Virus record (IMG/VR): IMGVR_UViG_3300007554_000005
Coordinates: 1 to 64,000 of that record
From: a virus
DNA: 64,000 bases
Reading direction: 5' to 3' (one strand)
In this document: positions 26,635 through 35,463 of the stretch, piece by piece
Layout of the letters: each line of letters starts with the position of its first letter
Position numbering within the stretch: the stretch's first letter is position 1
Made by a program: the position numbers and the translations under genes
Notes under the pieces: generated by a model
The model's input: the letters and a program-made list of their open reading frames with translations, nothing else
What the model was told of the DNA's origin: nothing
The model's database searches: none

Positions 26635-29600
26635 TTGAGCTATAACGGACTTCACGTACATACACATTTCTCACTCTTCGACGGTATTGCAACTCCAGAA
26701 GAGTACCTAACACGTGCCAAAGAACTTGGCATGTCTTCCCTAGCAATTACAGATCACGGTTCGCTTTCTGGTCACAGAGAGTTCTACCGTATCGCTAAGG
26801 AAAAGGGCATCAAGCCAGTATTGGGTATTGAGGGGTATATTACTAACGATAGGAAGGACCAGCGTGCTACAGATGTACGTGACGGCCTACTAGACCTAGT
26901 GTATAACCACATTATTGTGCTTGCAAAGAATAGTGTTGGACTTGAAAACCTGAATAAGCTCAACGAAATTGCGTGGACTGAAGGATTCTTCAAGAAGCCA
27001 CGCTTTGACTATGAGGTTCTAGAGAGGCATTCGGAGGGACTAATTGTTCTTTCTGGGTGTCTCTCTGGTGCCCTAGCAAAAGCTATTGAGGCAGAAGAGC
27101 TTGCAGAAGCCAAGCGTATTATCGAGTGGCACAAGCGTGTGTTTAAAGATGACTTCTATATTGAGGTTATGCCTCACAATCCACCAGAAGTAAACAAGCA
27201 GTTACTAGAGTTAGCTGATAAGTATGATGTTACACCAATTGTGACACCAGACTGCCACCACGCACACACTGGTCAAAAAGAAATCCAAGAGCTTAAGCTA
27301 ATCCTGAACAGCTATTCAAACAAAGTTGAGAAGGATGCCACATACGAGAAGTCCAAGAAGTACGATAACCTTATGGATCGTCTAGACTATCTATATGGAG
27401 AAAGACAGATTAGCTTTTCTAAGTTCGACATTCACCTTCTATCTGATGAAGAGATGAGGGCTGCTATGCAGGCCCAGGGGATTGACCGTGAAGACATGTA
27501 TTCTGCAACCCAAGAGGTAGCGGACAAAGTAGAAGACTATAAGATTAAGGATCACCTAGATCTATTGCCAGTGCAGTATCAGGATCCAGACAAAGAGCTA
27601 TACGAGCTAGCTGTCGCAGGACTGAAAGATCGTGGGATACACACAGACGAATATCTTGCAAGGCTAGACGAAGAGCTTAAGGTAATTAGGGATAAGAACT
27701 TTGGTCCTTACTTTCTAGTAGTGCGAAGCATGATTGCCTGGGCAAAAAAAGAAGGAATCATGGTGGGGCCAGGACGTGGTTCTGCAGCAGGCTCTCTTCT
27801 TTGTTATGCACTTAGGATTACTGACATTGACCCCATTCAGCATGGTCTTCTGTTCTTTAGGTTCATTAACCCTGAGCGTAATGACTTTCCTGATATTGAT
27901 ACAGATATTCAGGACTCTAGACGTGATGAGGTAAAAGACTACCTAGTTAGACAGTACAAGCACGTAGCTTCTATTGCTACATTCCTGCAGTTCAAGGATA
28001 AGGGTGTTGTACGAGATATTGCACGTGTACTACATATACCACTGAGTGATGTCAACAAGGTTCTAAAGGTTATTGACACCTGGGACGATTACTGCTACTC
28101 AAAGCAAGCAACATGGTTTCGTGAAAAGTATCCAGAAATTGAGGCATATGGAGACCAACTCCGTGGTCGTATTCGTGGTACTGGAATTCACGCTGCTGGC
28201 GTTGTTACTTCTAAGCAGCCCATTTTTAAGTTTGCACCAATGGAGACCAGGACTGCACCAGGAACCAAGGAGCGTATTCCTGTTGTTGGGGTAGACATGG
28301 AGGAGGCAGAGCGTATTGGTCTAATTAAGATTGATGCACTAGGTCTAAAGACTTTGTCAGTTCTAAGAGATACCCTAGATATTATTGAGGATCGTCACGG
28401 CAAAAAACTAGACCTGCTATCAACAGACATGGAAGACCCAAAAGTCTATCAGATGCTCTCTGACGGCTTTACAAAGGGTGTTTTTCAGTGTGAGGCAACC
28501 CCATATACAAACCTTCTTGTAAAGATGGGCGTAAAGAATTTTGCAGAGCTAGCGGCGTCAAACGCCTTAGTACGTCCAGGTGCTGCTAATACTATTGGTA
28601 AAGACTACATTGCTCGTAAGCATGGTAAGCAGAACATTAGCTACCACCACCAGGTAATGAAGGCTTTTACAGCAGAGACCTATGGATGCATCCTATACCA
28701 GGAACAGGTTATGCAGGCTTGTACAGAGCTTGGTGGCATGTCCATGGCAGAGGCAGACAAGGTTCGTAAGATCATTGGAAAGAAGAAAGATGCCAAAGAG
28801 TTTGACGTATTTAAGGACCGCTTTGTTGCTGGTGCTTCAAAGTTTCTCAGCCCTAATGTGGCTCTTGACCTATGGCATGATTTTGAAGCCCACGCAGGGT
28901 ATTCGTTCAATAAGTCGCACGCTGTTGCGTACTCTACGCTATCGTACTGGACGGCATGGCTAAAGACTTACTATCCTCTAGAGTTTATGTATTCTATCCT
29001 TAAGAACGAGAAGGACAAGGATGCACGCACCGAGTACCTTATTGAGGCAAAGCGTATGGGGATTAGCATCAAGCTTCCACACATTAATGACTCAGATGCT
29101 GACTTTAAGATTGAGGGCAAGGGGATCAGATTCGGTCTCACTGGAATCAAGTATATCTCTGACAATATTGCAGAGAAGTTTATTGCACGTAGGCCATTCA
29201 CCTCTTATGCAGAGCTAGAGCAGTTTACAGTAGACAAGGGTAGCGGTGTCAACACCAGATCATTGTCATCCCTGAGACTCATTGGTGCAGCGACATTTTA
29301 TGATAATCCTAGAAACGAGGAAGAGGTTCGGGAAAACTTATACGAGTACCTGAACCTTCCAGAGTTTAATATTTCTGTTCCACAACACTTCTATGCATTT
29401 GTCAATGATGTAGAAGAGTTCGAGGAGAAGGGTGCCTTTGTACTTATGGGAATGGTAAAGTCAATCAAGCGTGGGAAGGGATGGTCTAGAGTTGAGGTAT
29501 TGGACAAGACGGGAAGCGTTGGAATCTTTGATGAAGAGCAGACAGCTATCGAGCCAGGCCGTACGTATCTTTTACTGGCTAGTGATAATAGGATTGTTAG

Positions 29601-29910
29601 TTATGTTCCTATAGATGAGCTAGGCAAGTCTGAGTCAGCTTTGGTTAGATACCTAAACTACAAACAACTTCCATATAAGGATGACCAGATGTACGTTGTG
29701 TCTTTTAACCCTAGGGTCACTAAGGCTGGAAAGAAGATGGCCTCAATGACTTTGGCTGACTCTTCTAGGGAGCTACACCCAGTAACAGTATTCCCAACTA
29801 CGTTTGCAAAGGCTTACATGAAGATCAAAGAAGGAAATGCATACACATTTTCTTTTGGAAAAACAAAAGATGGAACCGTTATATTGGAGGATATAATTGA
29901 CAACAATTGA
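26635..29910 (+). CDS. dnaE: DNA polymerase III alpha subunit (DnaE type)
   Basis: The 1091-residue product begins at TTG with an N-terminal PHP domain ('HVHTHFSLFDG', 'AITDHGSLSG'). The polymerase core shows 'GPGRGSAAGS' near 380 and the catalytic aspartates in 'PDIDTDI' (about 420-424). Helix-hairpin-helix and OB-like regions follow towards the end ('VLMGMVKSIKRGKGW'). The length is close to bacterial DnaE1 (about 1150). It would act as the phage's own replicase, working with the helicase, primase and DnaQ-like exonuclease of this module. Its end overlaps the recA start by 14 bases. Confidence 0.95.
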   Translation: MSYNGLHVHTHFSLFDGIATPEEYLTRAKELGMSSLAITDHGSLSGHREFYRIAKEKGIKPVLGIEGYITNDRKDQRATDVRDGLLDLVYNHIIVLAKNSVGLENLNKLNEIAWTEGFFKKPRFDYEVLERHSEGLIVLSGCLSGALAKAIEAEELAEAKRIIEWHKRVFKDDFYIEVMPHNPPEVNKQLLELADKYDVTPIVTPDCHHAHTGQKEIQELKLILNSYSNKVEKDATYEKSKKYDNLMDRLDYLYGERQISFSKFDIHLLSDEEMRAAMQAQGIDREDMYSATQEVADKVEDYKIKDHLDLLPVQYQDPDKELYELAVAGLKDRGIHTDEYLARLDEELKVIRDKNFGPYFLVVRSMIAWAKKEGIMVGPGRGSAAGSLLCYALRITDIDPIQHGLLFFRFINPERNDFPDIDTDIQDSRRDEVKDYLVRQYKHVASIATFLQFKDKGVVRDIARVLHIPLSDVNKVLKVIDTWDDYCYSKQATWFREKYPEIEAYGDQLRGRIRGTGIHAAGVVTSKQPIFKFAPMETRTAPGTKERIPVVGVDMEEAERIGLIKIDALGLKTLSVLRDTLDIIEDRHGKKLDLLSTDMEDPKVYQMLSDGFTKGVFQCEATPYTNLLVKMGVKNFAELAASNALVRPGAANTIGKDYIARKHGKQNISYHHQVMKAFTAETYGCILYQEQVMQACTELGGMSMAEADKVRKIIGKKKDAKEFDVFKDRFVAGASKFLSPNVALDLWHDFEAHAGYSFNKSHAVAYSTLSYWTAWLKTYYPLEFMYSILKNEKDKDARTEYLIEAKRMGISIKLPHINDSDADFKIEGKGIRFGLTGIKYISDNIAEKFIARRPFTSYAELEQFTVDKGSGVNTRSLSSLRLIGAATFYDNPRNEEEVRENLYEYLNLPEFNISVPQHFYAFVNDVEEFEEKGAFVLMGMVKSIKRGKGWSRVEVLDKTGSVGIFDEEQTAIEPGRTYLLLASDNRIVSYVPIDELGKSESALVRYLNYKQLPYKDDQMYVVSFNPRVTKAGKKMASMTLADSSRELHPVTVFPTTFAKAYMKIKEGNAYTFSFGKTKDGTVILEDIIDNN

Positions 29911-30904
29911 TGAAGCATTAGCACTACTAGATCCTAAGATTAGAAAGCGTCTAGGGCCCGCTGTGGGCATTAAAACAGAATTCCAGGCTACTCCTAGCCC
30001 AGGTCTTAATAAGGCCTTAGGAGGCGGTCTGCCGTACGGTAGACAGGTACTCCTGTGGGGCAGCAAGTCCAGTGCAAAGTCTTCCCTATGCCTACAGACA
30101 ATAGGTATGGCACAGAAAGATGGAAAGCTGTGTGCTTGGGTGGATGCAGAAATGTCCTACGATGAAGAGTGGGCAAAAAAGCTTGGAGTAGATACGAGCC
30201 AGCTAATTTACTCAGAGGCGAGAAGCATTAATGACATGGTTGATGTGACAGTCGCTCTATTGCATGCAGGAGTAGACCTAATTGTTATTGACTCAATTAG
30301 TTCACTACTACCAGCGGTATACTTTGAGAAGGACTCTACAGAGCTGAAGGATCTAGACAAGACTAAGCAGATTGGTGCAGAGTCTAAGGATCTAAAGCAT
30401 GCATGGATGATGATTAACTATGCAAACAACCAGGAGAAGCCATCGCTAATTATTGCTATCTCTCAGGCACGAAACAATATTACACCAACTTATACACAAG
30501 CTGTACCAACTGGAGGAAATGCTACGCAGTTCTTTTCGTCTACTATTGTAAAACTATTCTCGTCATCATCTGACGGACAGGCTATTAAAAAGAAGATTAA
30601 AGTTGGAGACAAGCTTATTGAGCAAAAGGTTGGCCGCAAGGTACGCTGGGACGTACTAAATTCAAAGACCTCTGCTCCTGGAGAGTCTGCAGAGTATGAT
30701 TTCTACTTTAGGGGCGACATGATTGGTATTGATGAGGTTGGAGATCTTGTAGACACAGCAGAGATGAATGGTTACGTAGAGAGAACTGGTGCTTGGTACC
30801 TGTTGCCAGACGGCAATAAGGTTCAAGGACGAGACGCTTTCGTTGACTATGTAAGAGAAAACGAATCGTTCCAAGAAGAACTGAGGGTAAAGCTTAATGG
30901 GTAG
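29897..30904 (+). CDS. recA: RecA-like recombinase
   Basis: The 335-residue product contains Walker A 'GSKSSAKSS' at 55-63 (an Ala replaces the usual Gly before Lys), a Walker B-like 'VDLIVIDSISSLLP' and 'LIIAISQARNNI', the pattern of RecA/UvsX recombinases. It begins at TTG within the polymerase 3' end, with GGAGG 6 bases upstream. It would catalyse strand exchange for recombination-dependent replication or repair, together with the Cas4-like nuclease and RuvC-like resolvase downstream. Confidence 0.9.
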   Translation: MTTIDEALALLDPKIRKRLGPAVGIKTEFQATPSPGLNKALGGGLPYGRQVLLWGSKSSAKSSLCLQTIGMAQKDGKLCAWVDAEMSYDEEWAKKLGVDTSQLIYSEARSINDMVDVTVALLHAGVDLIVIDSISSLLPAVYFEKDSTELKDLDKTKQIGAESKDLKHAWMMINYANNQEKPSLIIAISQARNNITPTYTQAVPTGGNATQFFSSTIVKLFSSSSDGQAIKKKIKVGDKLIEQKVGRKVRWDVLNSKTSAPGESAEYDFYFRGDMIGIDEVGDLVDTAEMNGYVERTGAWYLLPDGNKVQGRDAFVDYVRENESFQEELRVKLNG

Positions 30905-31073
30905 GTATTCTATTTATCATGGAGAATTCTTGTGTCAAGTTTGTAAGGCAGAGGTATCAACCCTCAGACATTATCAAGACGACAAGCTTCTGACATGGAT
31001 GTGCCCAGATAAGCATTTGTCAGAGGTTAGTCTAGATCCAAAGAGAAAGAAAGCCGACTTTATTAATGAGTGA
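30897..31073 (+). CDS. 58-residue zinc-finger-like protein
   Basis: A small gene begins 8 bases before the recA stop and overlaps the next gene by 8 bases. The product carries 'CQVC' (Cys13, Cys16) and, further on, 'MCPDKH' (Cys36, His40), a spacing that could bind one zinc ion. The C terminus is basic. The tight overlaps on both sides argue that it is real despite its size. Its function is unknown. Confidence 0.6.
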   Translation: MGRYSIYHGEFLCQVCKAEVSTLRHYQDDKLLTWMCPDKHLSEVSLDPKRKKADFINE

Positions 31074-31356
31074 GCGTGGAGAGACCAAGAGGCTAGGTGC
31101 CCAGGGCATCAAAAACTCTGGTAGAGGAAACAAAAAAGGTGATGCTACTTGGGAGAACTTTACTGTAGACTTTAAAGAATATCCAAAGGGCTTTACCGTT
31201 AATCAAGACAACTGGGCAAAGGCTGTAACTGATGCCTTGCGTAATGGCAACGATCCTGCTATAGTAGTAGTATTGGGTGAAACTAATCGTAAAACAAGAC
31301 TAGCAATAATTGAACTAGAATTACTAGAACAGCTAGTAGAAGAGAGTAAGAAGTAA
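31066..31356 (+). CDS. Conserved hypothetical protein in recombination module
   Basis: A 96-residue product with a basic Gly/Lys/Asn-rich N terminus (1-27) and an alpha/beta body ('FTVNQDNWAKAVTDALRNG', 'AIVVVLGETNRKTRLAIIELE'). It overlaps the exonuclease gene (TAATG). It may be a nucleic-acid-binding partner of recA or the exonuclease, but no family was recognised. Confidence 0.5.
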   Translation: MSERGETKRLGAQGIKNSGRGNKKGDATWENFTVDFKEYPKGFTVNQDNWAKAVTDALRNGNDPAIVVVLGETNRKTRLAIIELELLEQLVEESKK

Positions 31357-31964
31357 TGAAAACACTATATCTAGATATCGAGACAACACCAATTAAAGCT
31401 TATGTGTGGGGCCTATGGGACCAGAACGTAAGTATTGATCAGATCATTGAGCCAACCGAGATGCTATGCTTTGGTGCCAGGTGGGGCGGTACAAAGAAGG
31501 TCATCTTTAAGTCAGTACATCACGATGGCAAGAAGGCAATGCTACAGGAGCTACATGCCCTCATGGAGGAGGCCGATGTCCTAGTTGGGTGGAACTCAGC
31601 AGCATTTGACCATAAGCACATTAACCGTGAGTTCCTTGAGAATGGCATGGCACCACCATCAACAGTTAAAGACCTGGACCTTATGTCAATTGTTAAGGCT
31701 AACTTCCAGTTCCCATCCAACAAGCTAGACTATGTCGCACAAAAGCTTGGCGTTGGTGCAAAGGTAAAGCACTCAGGATTTAGCCTATGGATTAGGTGCA
31801 TGGAGGGAGATGCCAAGGCGTGGGTAGAGATGAAGAAGTATCAGATCCAGGATGTCAATCTCCTAGTGGATCTGTATGACATTCTTTTACCATGGTTTGT
31901 AGGCAAGGCAACCGTTACTAGTAAAGATAAGCAGAATATAGTGAACGGCGAATCTATGGTATAA
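31356..31964 (+). CDS. DnaQ-like (DEDDy) 3'-5' exonuclease
   Basis: The 202-residue product has ribonuclease H-like exonuclease motifs: 'YLDIETTP' (Asp7, Glu9), 'GWNSAAFDHKHINREF' (Asp85) and 'YQIQD' (Tyr162, Asp166), which together make a DEDDy active site. Many phage proofreading exonucleases have this form. Since the DnaE-type polymerase relies on a separate proofreading subunit, this is a good candidate for that role; recombination or repair is also possible. Confidence 0.8.
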   Translation: MKTLYLDIETTPIKAYVWGLWDQNVSIDQIIEPTEMLCFGARWGGTKKVIFKSVHHDGKKAMLQELHALMEEADVLVGWNSAAFDHKHINREFLENGMAPPSTVKDLDLMSIVKANFQFPSNKLDYVAQKLGVGAKVKHSGFSLWIRCMEGDAKAWVEMKKYQIQDVNLLVDLYDILLPWFVGKATVTSKDKQNIVNGESMV

Positions 31965-31965
31965 T
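31957..31965 (+). promoter_or_regulatory. Extended -10 promoter overlapping exonuclease stop
   Basis: TGGTATAAT (TATAAT 31960-31965) contains the exonuclease TAA stop. The next ATG (31972) is 6 bases past the box, so the oxygenase mRNA should be leaderless. Confidence 0.65.
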
Positions 31966-31971
31966 TCTACT

Positions 31972-32781
31972 ATGGAAAAATTTACAGCCCCAGAGATGTG
32001 GGACTACCTGTCTGACGATATGTCTAACTATTTGTCTGACTTGCCATTTTATGTAAATGATGCTTTATCTGATGATCAAGTTTTTAGAGTAACAAAAATT
32101 ATTGAAGATACTTTATCACAAAATAGTAATGCAGAGTACAATCTTGTTAATGGCGGACAGGAAGAGTATCGTGGAAATAGGTGGTACGACCCCAAAAAGG
32201 TTGTTCATATGTCTAGGGAAATGGTAGAGTATGATGTTCCAGAAGATATTGAAAATCTTATGGATAGCATCGTTAAACCACTTTATCGTGGTGAATTGAG
32301 GCTGGCACATTGGAACTATATAGATTATGATTTAAGGCACGGGGATGGGCGTTACGCCCCTTCCTTGCCTCCTCATATTGATAATAGCGAAGATCTTCTT
32401 ACGTTTAATTATATGTTAGACGGAAATATAGATTGGGACCTATATATTGACAACGAAAAATATCAGCTAAAGAAAGGCCAAGCTATTGTCTTTAGTGCAT
32501 TAAACCAGCCTCACTTTAGACCAAAGCGAAAATGGAAAAGGGGAGAGTTTGTAAAAATTCTAACATTTGACTACTCACCCCCATCCGACTTTAGATTTAC
32601 TGGAAAAGATTATGCACTGGATCCAGGAAAGTTTCCAGAAAGGCTTAAGCCATATTTGGATTCGGTGAACAAGCACCCAAAGATGCAGGCAGCCTGGATG
32701 CTTTACAACTCTCTTGGAAAAAAAGAAGGCATTTCGGACCCAGAGACACACGGTACTTGGGAGGAAACCGATGAACTTTGA
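31972..32781 (+). CDS. 2-oxoglutarate/Fe(II) oxygenase-like protein
   Basis: The 269-residue product carries the facial-triad pattern of this superfamily: 'PPHIDNS' (His135, Asp137) and a distal His181 in 'NQPHFRP', followed by a Lys/Arg cluster that could bind 2-oxoglutarate. Strands between these sites ('LTFNYMLDG', 'WDLYIDNEKYQLKKGQAIVFSAL') fit a double-stranded beta helix. It overlaps a second oxygenase-like gene by 11 bases, so the two are probably co-translated. The substrate is unknown; a protein, nucleotide or glycan are all possible. Confidence 0.65.
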   Translation: MEKFTAPEMWDYLSDDMSNYLSDLPFYVNDALSDDQVFRVTKIIEDTLSQNSNAEYNLVNGGQEEYRGNRWYDPKKVVHMSREMVEYDVPEDIENLMDSIVKPLYRGELRLAHWNYIDYDLRHGDGRYAPSLPPHIDNSEDLLTFNYMLDGNIDWDLYIDNEKYQLKKGQAIVFSALNQPHFRPKRKWKRGEFVKILTFDYSPPSDFRFTGKDYALDPGKFPERLKPYLDSVNKHPKMQAAWMLYNSLGKKEGISDPETHGTWEETDEL

Positions 32782-33382
32782 TCAACCAAATCTAATTGTC
32801 AAAGACATTTTTACAGATATAGAAATTGCTCAGATCTATGGGCATATTAACAATACTCCAGAAGACAGGAAGCAGGTTGTAGAAGTTTTTTCTCACCAAG
32901 CATATCATAGCTGGATGCCTCAAAATATTGTAGAGACAATCACCAGAGCAGCTCAATCAACGACCGACATTCCGATTGTTCTTAGAGAGCTATCGTTTGC
33001 TAGATACGCAAAGTTCGATGATGCACCGAAGATACAACTAACTCCACATACAGATCAGACTTTCAGGGAGCCTCGGCTGACATTTGATATTCAGCTAGAT
33101 TCAAATAGGACATGGCCCCTGGTTGTAGAGGGTCGTTCGTATACTTTGCAGAATAATGAGGCTCTTACATTCTCAGGCACTCATCAGGTTCACTGGAGAG
33201 AAAAGGTAGAGTTTCTAGAAGATGATTATATGGACATGGTCTTTGCTCACTTTAGTGCCGCAGACTATGTACCAGAAGAGCTCGGAAAATTTGATGTAAA
33301 TGACTTGTCAAATATGGCAGAACATGATAAGCTTATGACAGATAAGCGAGAATACTGGGAAAAAATTTATAACGAAAGTTAG
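32771..33382 (+). CDS. 2-oxoglutarate/Fe(II) oxygenase-like protein (second of pair)
   Basis: The start at 32771 was chosen because GAGGAAA precedes it and it overlaps the upstream stop. The 203-residue product has 'TPHTDQT' (His93, Asp95) and a distal histidine in 'THQVHWREK' (His138 or His141) with Arg143 nearby. The strand pattern 'LTFDIQLD' and 'LQNNEALTFSG' between them parallels that in the preceding gene product, suggesting an old duplication. The substrate is not evident. Confidence 0.65.
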   Translation: MNFDQPNLIVKDIFTDIEIAQIYGHINNTPEDRKQVVEVFSHQAYHSWMPQNIVETITRAAQSTTDIPIVLRELSFARYAKFDDAPKIQLTPHTDQTFREPRLTFDIQLDSNRTWPLVVEGRSYTLQNNEALTFSGTHQVHWREKVEFLEDDYMDMVFAHFSAADYVPEELGKFDVNDLSNMAEHDKLMTDKREYWEKIYNES

Positions 33383-33385
33383 GGT

Positions 33386-33688
33386 ATGACAGATAAAACA
33401 ACTTTAGAATCAGTTAATGGTTTGGCAGAAATCGCAGACTTCATGCAAGATGAAGAGCTAACGCAGGCACTAACAATGGTGGCTAAGTTAATTCTTAAAC
33501 CAGATATCCCCATTCAGGTAGCAACACTGGAGATCGTAAGGCTGCAAGCAATTGCTGCAAAGATGTCTCTTAAAGCAACATGGATGGTAAACGTAGATAA
33601 GGGAGATAGAGCAAAGAAGAATATATACTTCACAACTGCAGAGGCCGTAAATGACCTTGTGGCAGCACTCAAGTATATTGCTCGATAG
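33386..33688 (+). CDS. Conserved hypothetical helical protein
   Basis: This 100-residue protein is mostly alpha-helical, with a hydrophobic middle ('ELTQALTMVAKLILKPDIP') and 'TWMVNVDKGDRAKKNIYFT'. It starts 3 bases after the oxygenase stop and ends 5 bases before the Cas4-like gene. From its place it may be a small accessory protein of DNA metabolism; nothing specific is recognisable. Confidence 0.5.
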   Translation: MTDKTTLESVNGLAEIADFMQDEELTQALTMVAKLILKPDIPIQVATLEIVRLQAIAAKMSLKATWMVNVDKGDRAKKNIYFTTAEAVNDLVAALKYIAR

Positions 33689-33693
33689 AAAAT

Positions 33694-34497
33694 ATGGCAA
33701 AAAATTTATTAAACCAGGTAATGCTTAAAGCTGCACAACAAAAGTCATTCCTTAATACTAAAGATCTAGTAGATAGGATTAACTCTGGCTATACAGTTAA
33801 GAGAGTCTCTAAGCACACCCAGAAGAAGACATTCGCTCCTTCAACTATTGCTTATGGGCACGGAGAGTGCCCAAGGTATTGGTACATAGCTTTTGACGGC
33901 ACAGAGTTCCACGACAGTGCAGATGCCTACGGTGCTGCAAATATGACAGCTGGAACAAAGTCTCACGAGAGAATCCAGGAGGCAATGGGAAACGTAGACG
34001 ACTTCCTGATTGACTCTGAGTTTAAGATTACAGCGAATGACCCACCAATATTTGGCTTTGGGGATGTTATGCTAAAATGGGATGGCAAGGAGCTTCTTGG
34101 TGAAATCAAGACAATGCCACAAGAAGGGTTTGAATATCGCAAGGCAGCTGGTAAGCCAAAGCTAGGACACCTAGTTCAATTGCTTATCTATATGAAGATT
34201 CTAAATAAGACAGAAGCTGTTCTTATTTATGAAAACAAAAATAATCATGAGCTACTGATTCTACCAGTAGAGATTAGTGATTATTATATTAAGTGGGTAA
34301 ATGGCACATTTGACTGGTTGAGGTCAGTTCGTAAGGCTTGGGTTGACAGAACCCTTCCTGAAAAGAACTACCGATCTAACTCAAAGATTTGCAAGACATG
34401 TCCTGTAAAGGCAACTTGTGATGTGGCTGGTAAGGGAGACATTAAACTATTATCTCTGGAGCCGATAGATGAAAAGCAAGCACTGCCAGTGGTGTGA
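33694..34497 (+). CDS. Cas4-like PD-(D/E)XK exonuclease with Fe-S cluster cysteines
   Basis: The 267-residue product has the four-cysteine layout of Cas4/AddB-type nucleases: Cys59 in 'HGECPRYWY' and Cys233, Cys236, Cys242 in 'ICKTCPVKATC'. The nuclease core has 'SHERIQ' (His91), Asp124 and 'GEIKTM' (Glu137, Lys139). Such phage enzymes process DNA ends for recombination. There is no CRISPR array nearby, so a role with RecA and the RuvC-like resolvase is more likely than spacer acquisition. It overlaps the next gene by 29 bases. Confidence 0.85.
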   Translation: MAKNLLNQVMLKAAQQKSFLNTKDLVDRINSGYTVKRVSKHTQKKTFAPSTIAYGHGECPRYWYIAFDGTEFHDSADAYGAANMTAGTKSHERIQEAMGNVDDFLIDSEFKITANDPPIFGFGDVMLKWDGKELLGEIKTMPQEGFEYRKAAGKPKLGHLVQLLIYMKILNKTEAVLIYENKNNHELLILPVEISDYYIKWVNGTFDWLRSVRKAWVDRTLPEKNYRSNSKICKTCPVKATCDVAGKGDIKLLSLEPIDEKQALPVV

Positions 34498-34759
34498 CCA
34501 CGCCTTTGAGACTGAGATCTCTTACCAAATATATTGTTGTGCTGAATGCCGAGAGGCAGCCACAAAAGAAAAGATTGCAGCAAGGTATAACCAAACTCGT
34601 AGAACTAGGCGTAAGGGCAAAGATCGTCCATGCAAAAACTGTGGAAAACAGCTGTCCATCTACAATGACGGAGACCTTTGTGAAACTTGTGTGACTGACC
34701 CTAGAGATTTAAAGGGTGCACTAAAAGAAATAAAGAGGCTTATCAATGGTAAGGAATAA
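34469..34759 (+). CDS. Zinc-ribbon protein
   Basis: The 96-residue basic protein has two cysteine clusters: 'CQWC' plus 'CCAEC' near the N terminus, and 'CKNC' plus 'CETC' at about 55-77, each able to form a zinc ribbon. Between them is an Arg/Lys-rich stretch. It is wedged with overlaps between the Cas4-like and RuvC-like genes, so it is probably a nucleic-acid-binding accessory of recombination. GGAG lies 8 bases before its ATG. Confidence 0.6.
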   Translation: MKSKHCQWCDHAFETEISYQIYCCAECREAATKEKIAARYNQTRRTRRKGKDRPCKNCGKQLSIYNDGDLCETCVTDPRDLKGALKEIKRLINGKE

Positions 34760-35309
34760 ACTTTTTTCTGTAGACGCAAGCACAACTAGCATGGCTTTTG
34801 CAATCTTTGATGGAGAGGCTCTTGTATCATACGGTAAGATCAACTTTGAGGGTAAGTCTATATATGCAAGAGTGGCAGATGCAGGCAGAAAATGCAGAGC
34901 CTTTTTCGAAGAGTTTCCAGAGATAAAAAATCTTGTTATTGAGCACACTGTATTTATGAATAGCCCTAAGACAGCCGCAGACCTTGCCCTTGTGCAAGGA
35001 GCCTTGCTTGGTGCGGCAGCACAGTCTGGCATCACTCTTGCAGGAGCAGTTAACCCAATTGCTTGGCAGAGTTATTTGGGGAATAAGAAGATGACTAAAA
35101 CTGAACAGTTTGAGCTTACAAAAGAATTCCCAGGCAAGTCAAAGACATGGTATAAGAATAAAGAGCGTGAAATACGTAAACAAAGAACTATGAATATTAT
35201 TAAGATAAACTACGATAGAGATATACTAGACAATGATGTTGCAGATGCGGTTGGTGTTGGACATTACGCAATTGGAAACTGGGCAAAGGTGGTTGACAAA
35301 GATGGCTAA
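34746..35309 (+). CDS. RuvC-like Holliday junction resolvase
   Basis: The 187-residue product shows the RNase H-fold acidic residues of RuvC: Asp10 in 'FSVDASTTSMAFAIF', Glu66 in 'LVIEHTVF', and a C-terminal Asp cluster in 'DNDVADAVGVG' (Asp162-Asp167). The 'AWQSYLGNKK' segment is also typical. It would resolve recombination or replication junctions before packaging. It overlaps genes on both sides, so it belongs to the same operon as the Cas4-like nuclease. Confidence 0.85.
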   Translation: MVRNKLFSVDASTTSMAFAIFDGEALVSYGKINFEGKSIYARVADAGRKCRAFFEEFPEIKNLVIEHTVFMNSPKTAADLALVQGALLGAAAQSGITLAGAVNPIAWQSYLGNKKMTKTEQFELTKEFPGKSKTWYKNKEREIRKQRTMNIIKINYDRDILDNDVADAVGVGHYAIGNWAKVVDKDG

Positions 35310-35463
35310 ATCTGCTAAACTATATACAAATGAGTTGTGGTTAAAGAAACGTTTCCACATGGACAAGAAGACACCAGAGCAAATTGCCCAGGAATGCGGT
35401 GTAAGCGTAGAGACTGTTTACGTTTACCTGGCAAAGTTTGGGCTAAGAAAGTCGAGAAGGTAA
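35302..35463 (+). CDS. Small helix-turn-helix protein
   Basis: Starting at the ATG that overlaps the resolvase stop by 8 bases gives a 53-residue basic protein. 'KKTPEQIAQECGVSVETVYVYL' (in two pieces) is a clean helix-turn-helix. It overlaps the following gene (TAATGG). It may be a small transcription factor or part of terminase-site recognition; neither can be decided from sequence. Confidence 0.6.
   Translation: MAKSAKLYTNELWLKKRFHMDKKTPEQIAQECGVSVETVYVYLAKFGLRKSRR

Noticed and set aside
29892-29897. TATAAT just before the recA TTG
   Set aside because: It lies directly on the start codon and a good GGAGG at 29886-29890 already explains translation, so a promoter role for recA is unlikely.
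31972-33382. The two 32-kb oxygenase-like genes as homing-endonuclease cargo within the replication module
   Set aside because: They have normal overlaps and promoters, no nuclease motifs and no flanking repeats, so insertion by a mobile element is not supported.
33694-34497. CRISPR-related adaptation locus suggested by the Cas4-like gene
   Set aside because: No direct-repeat array and no Cas1, Cas2 or effector gene occurs in the window; neighbours are recombination genes.
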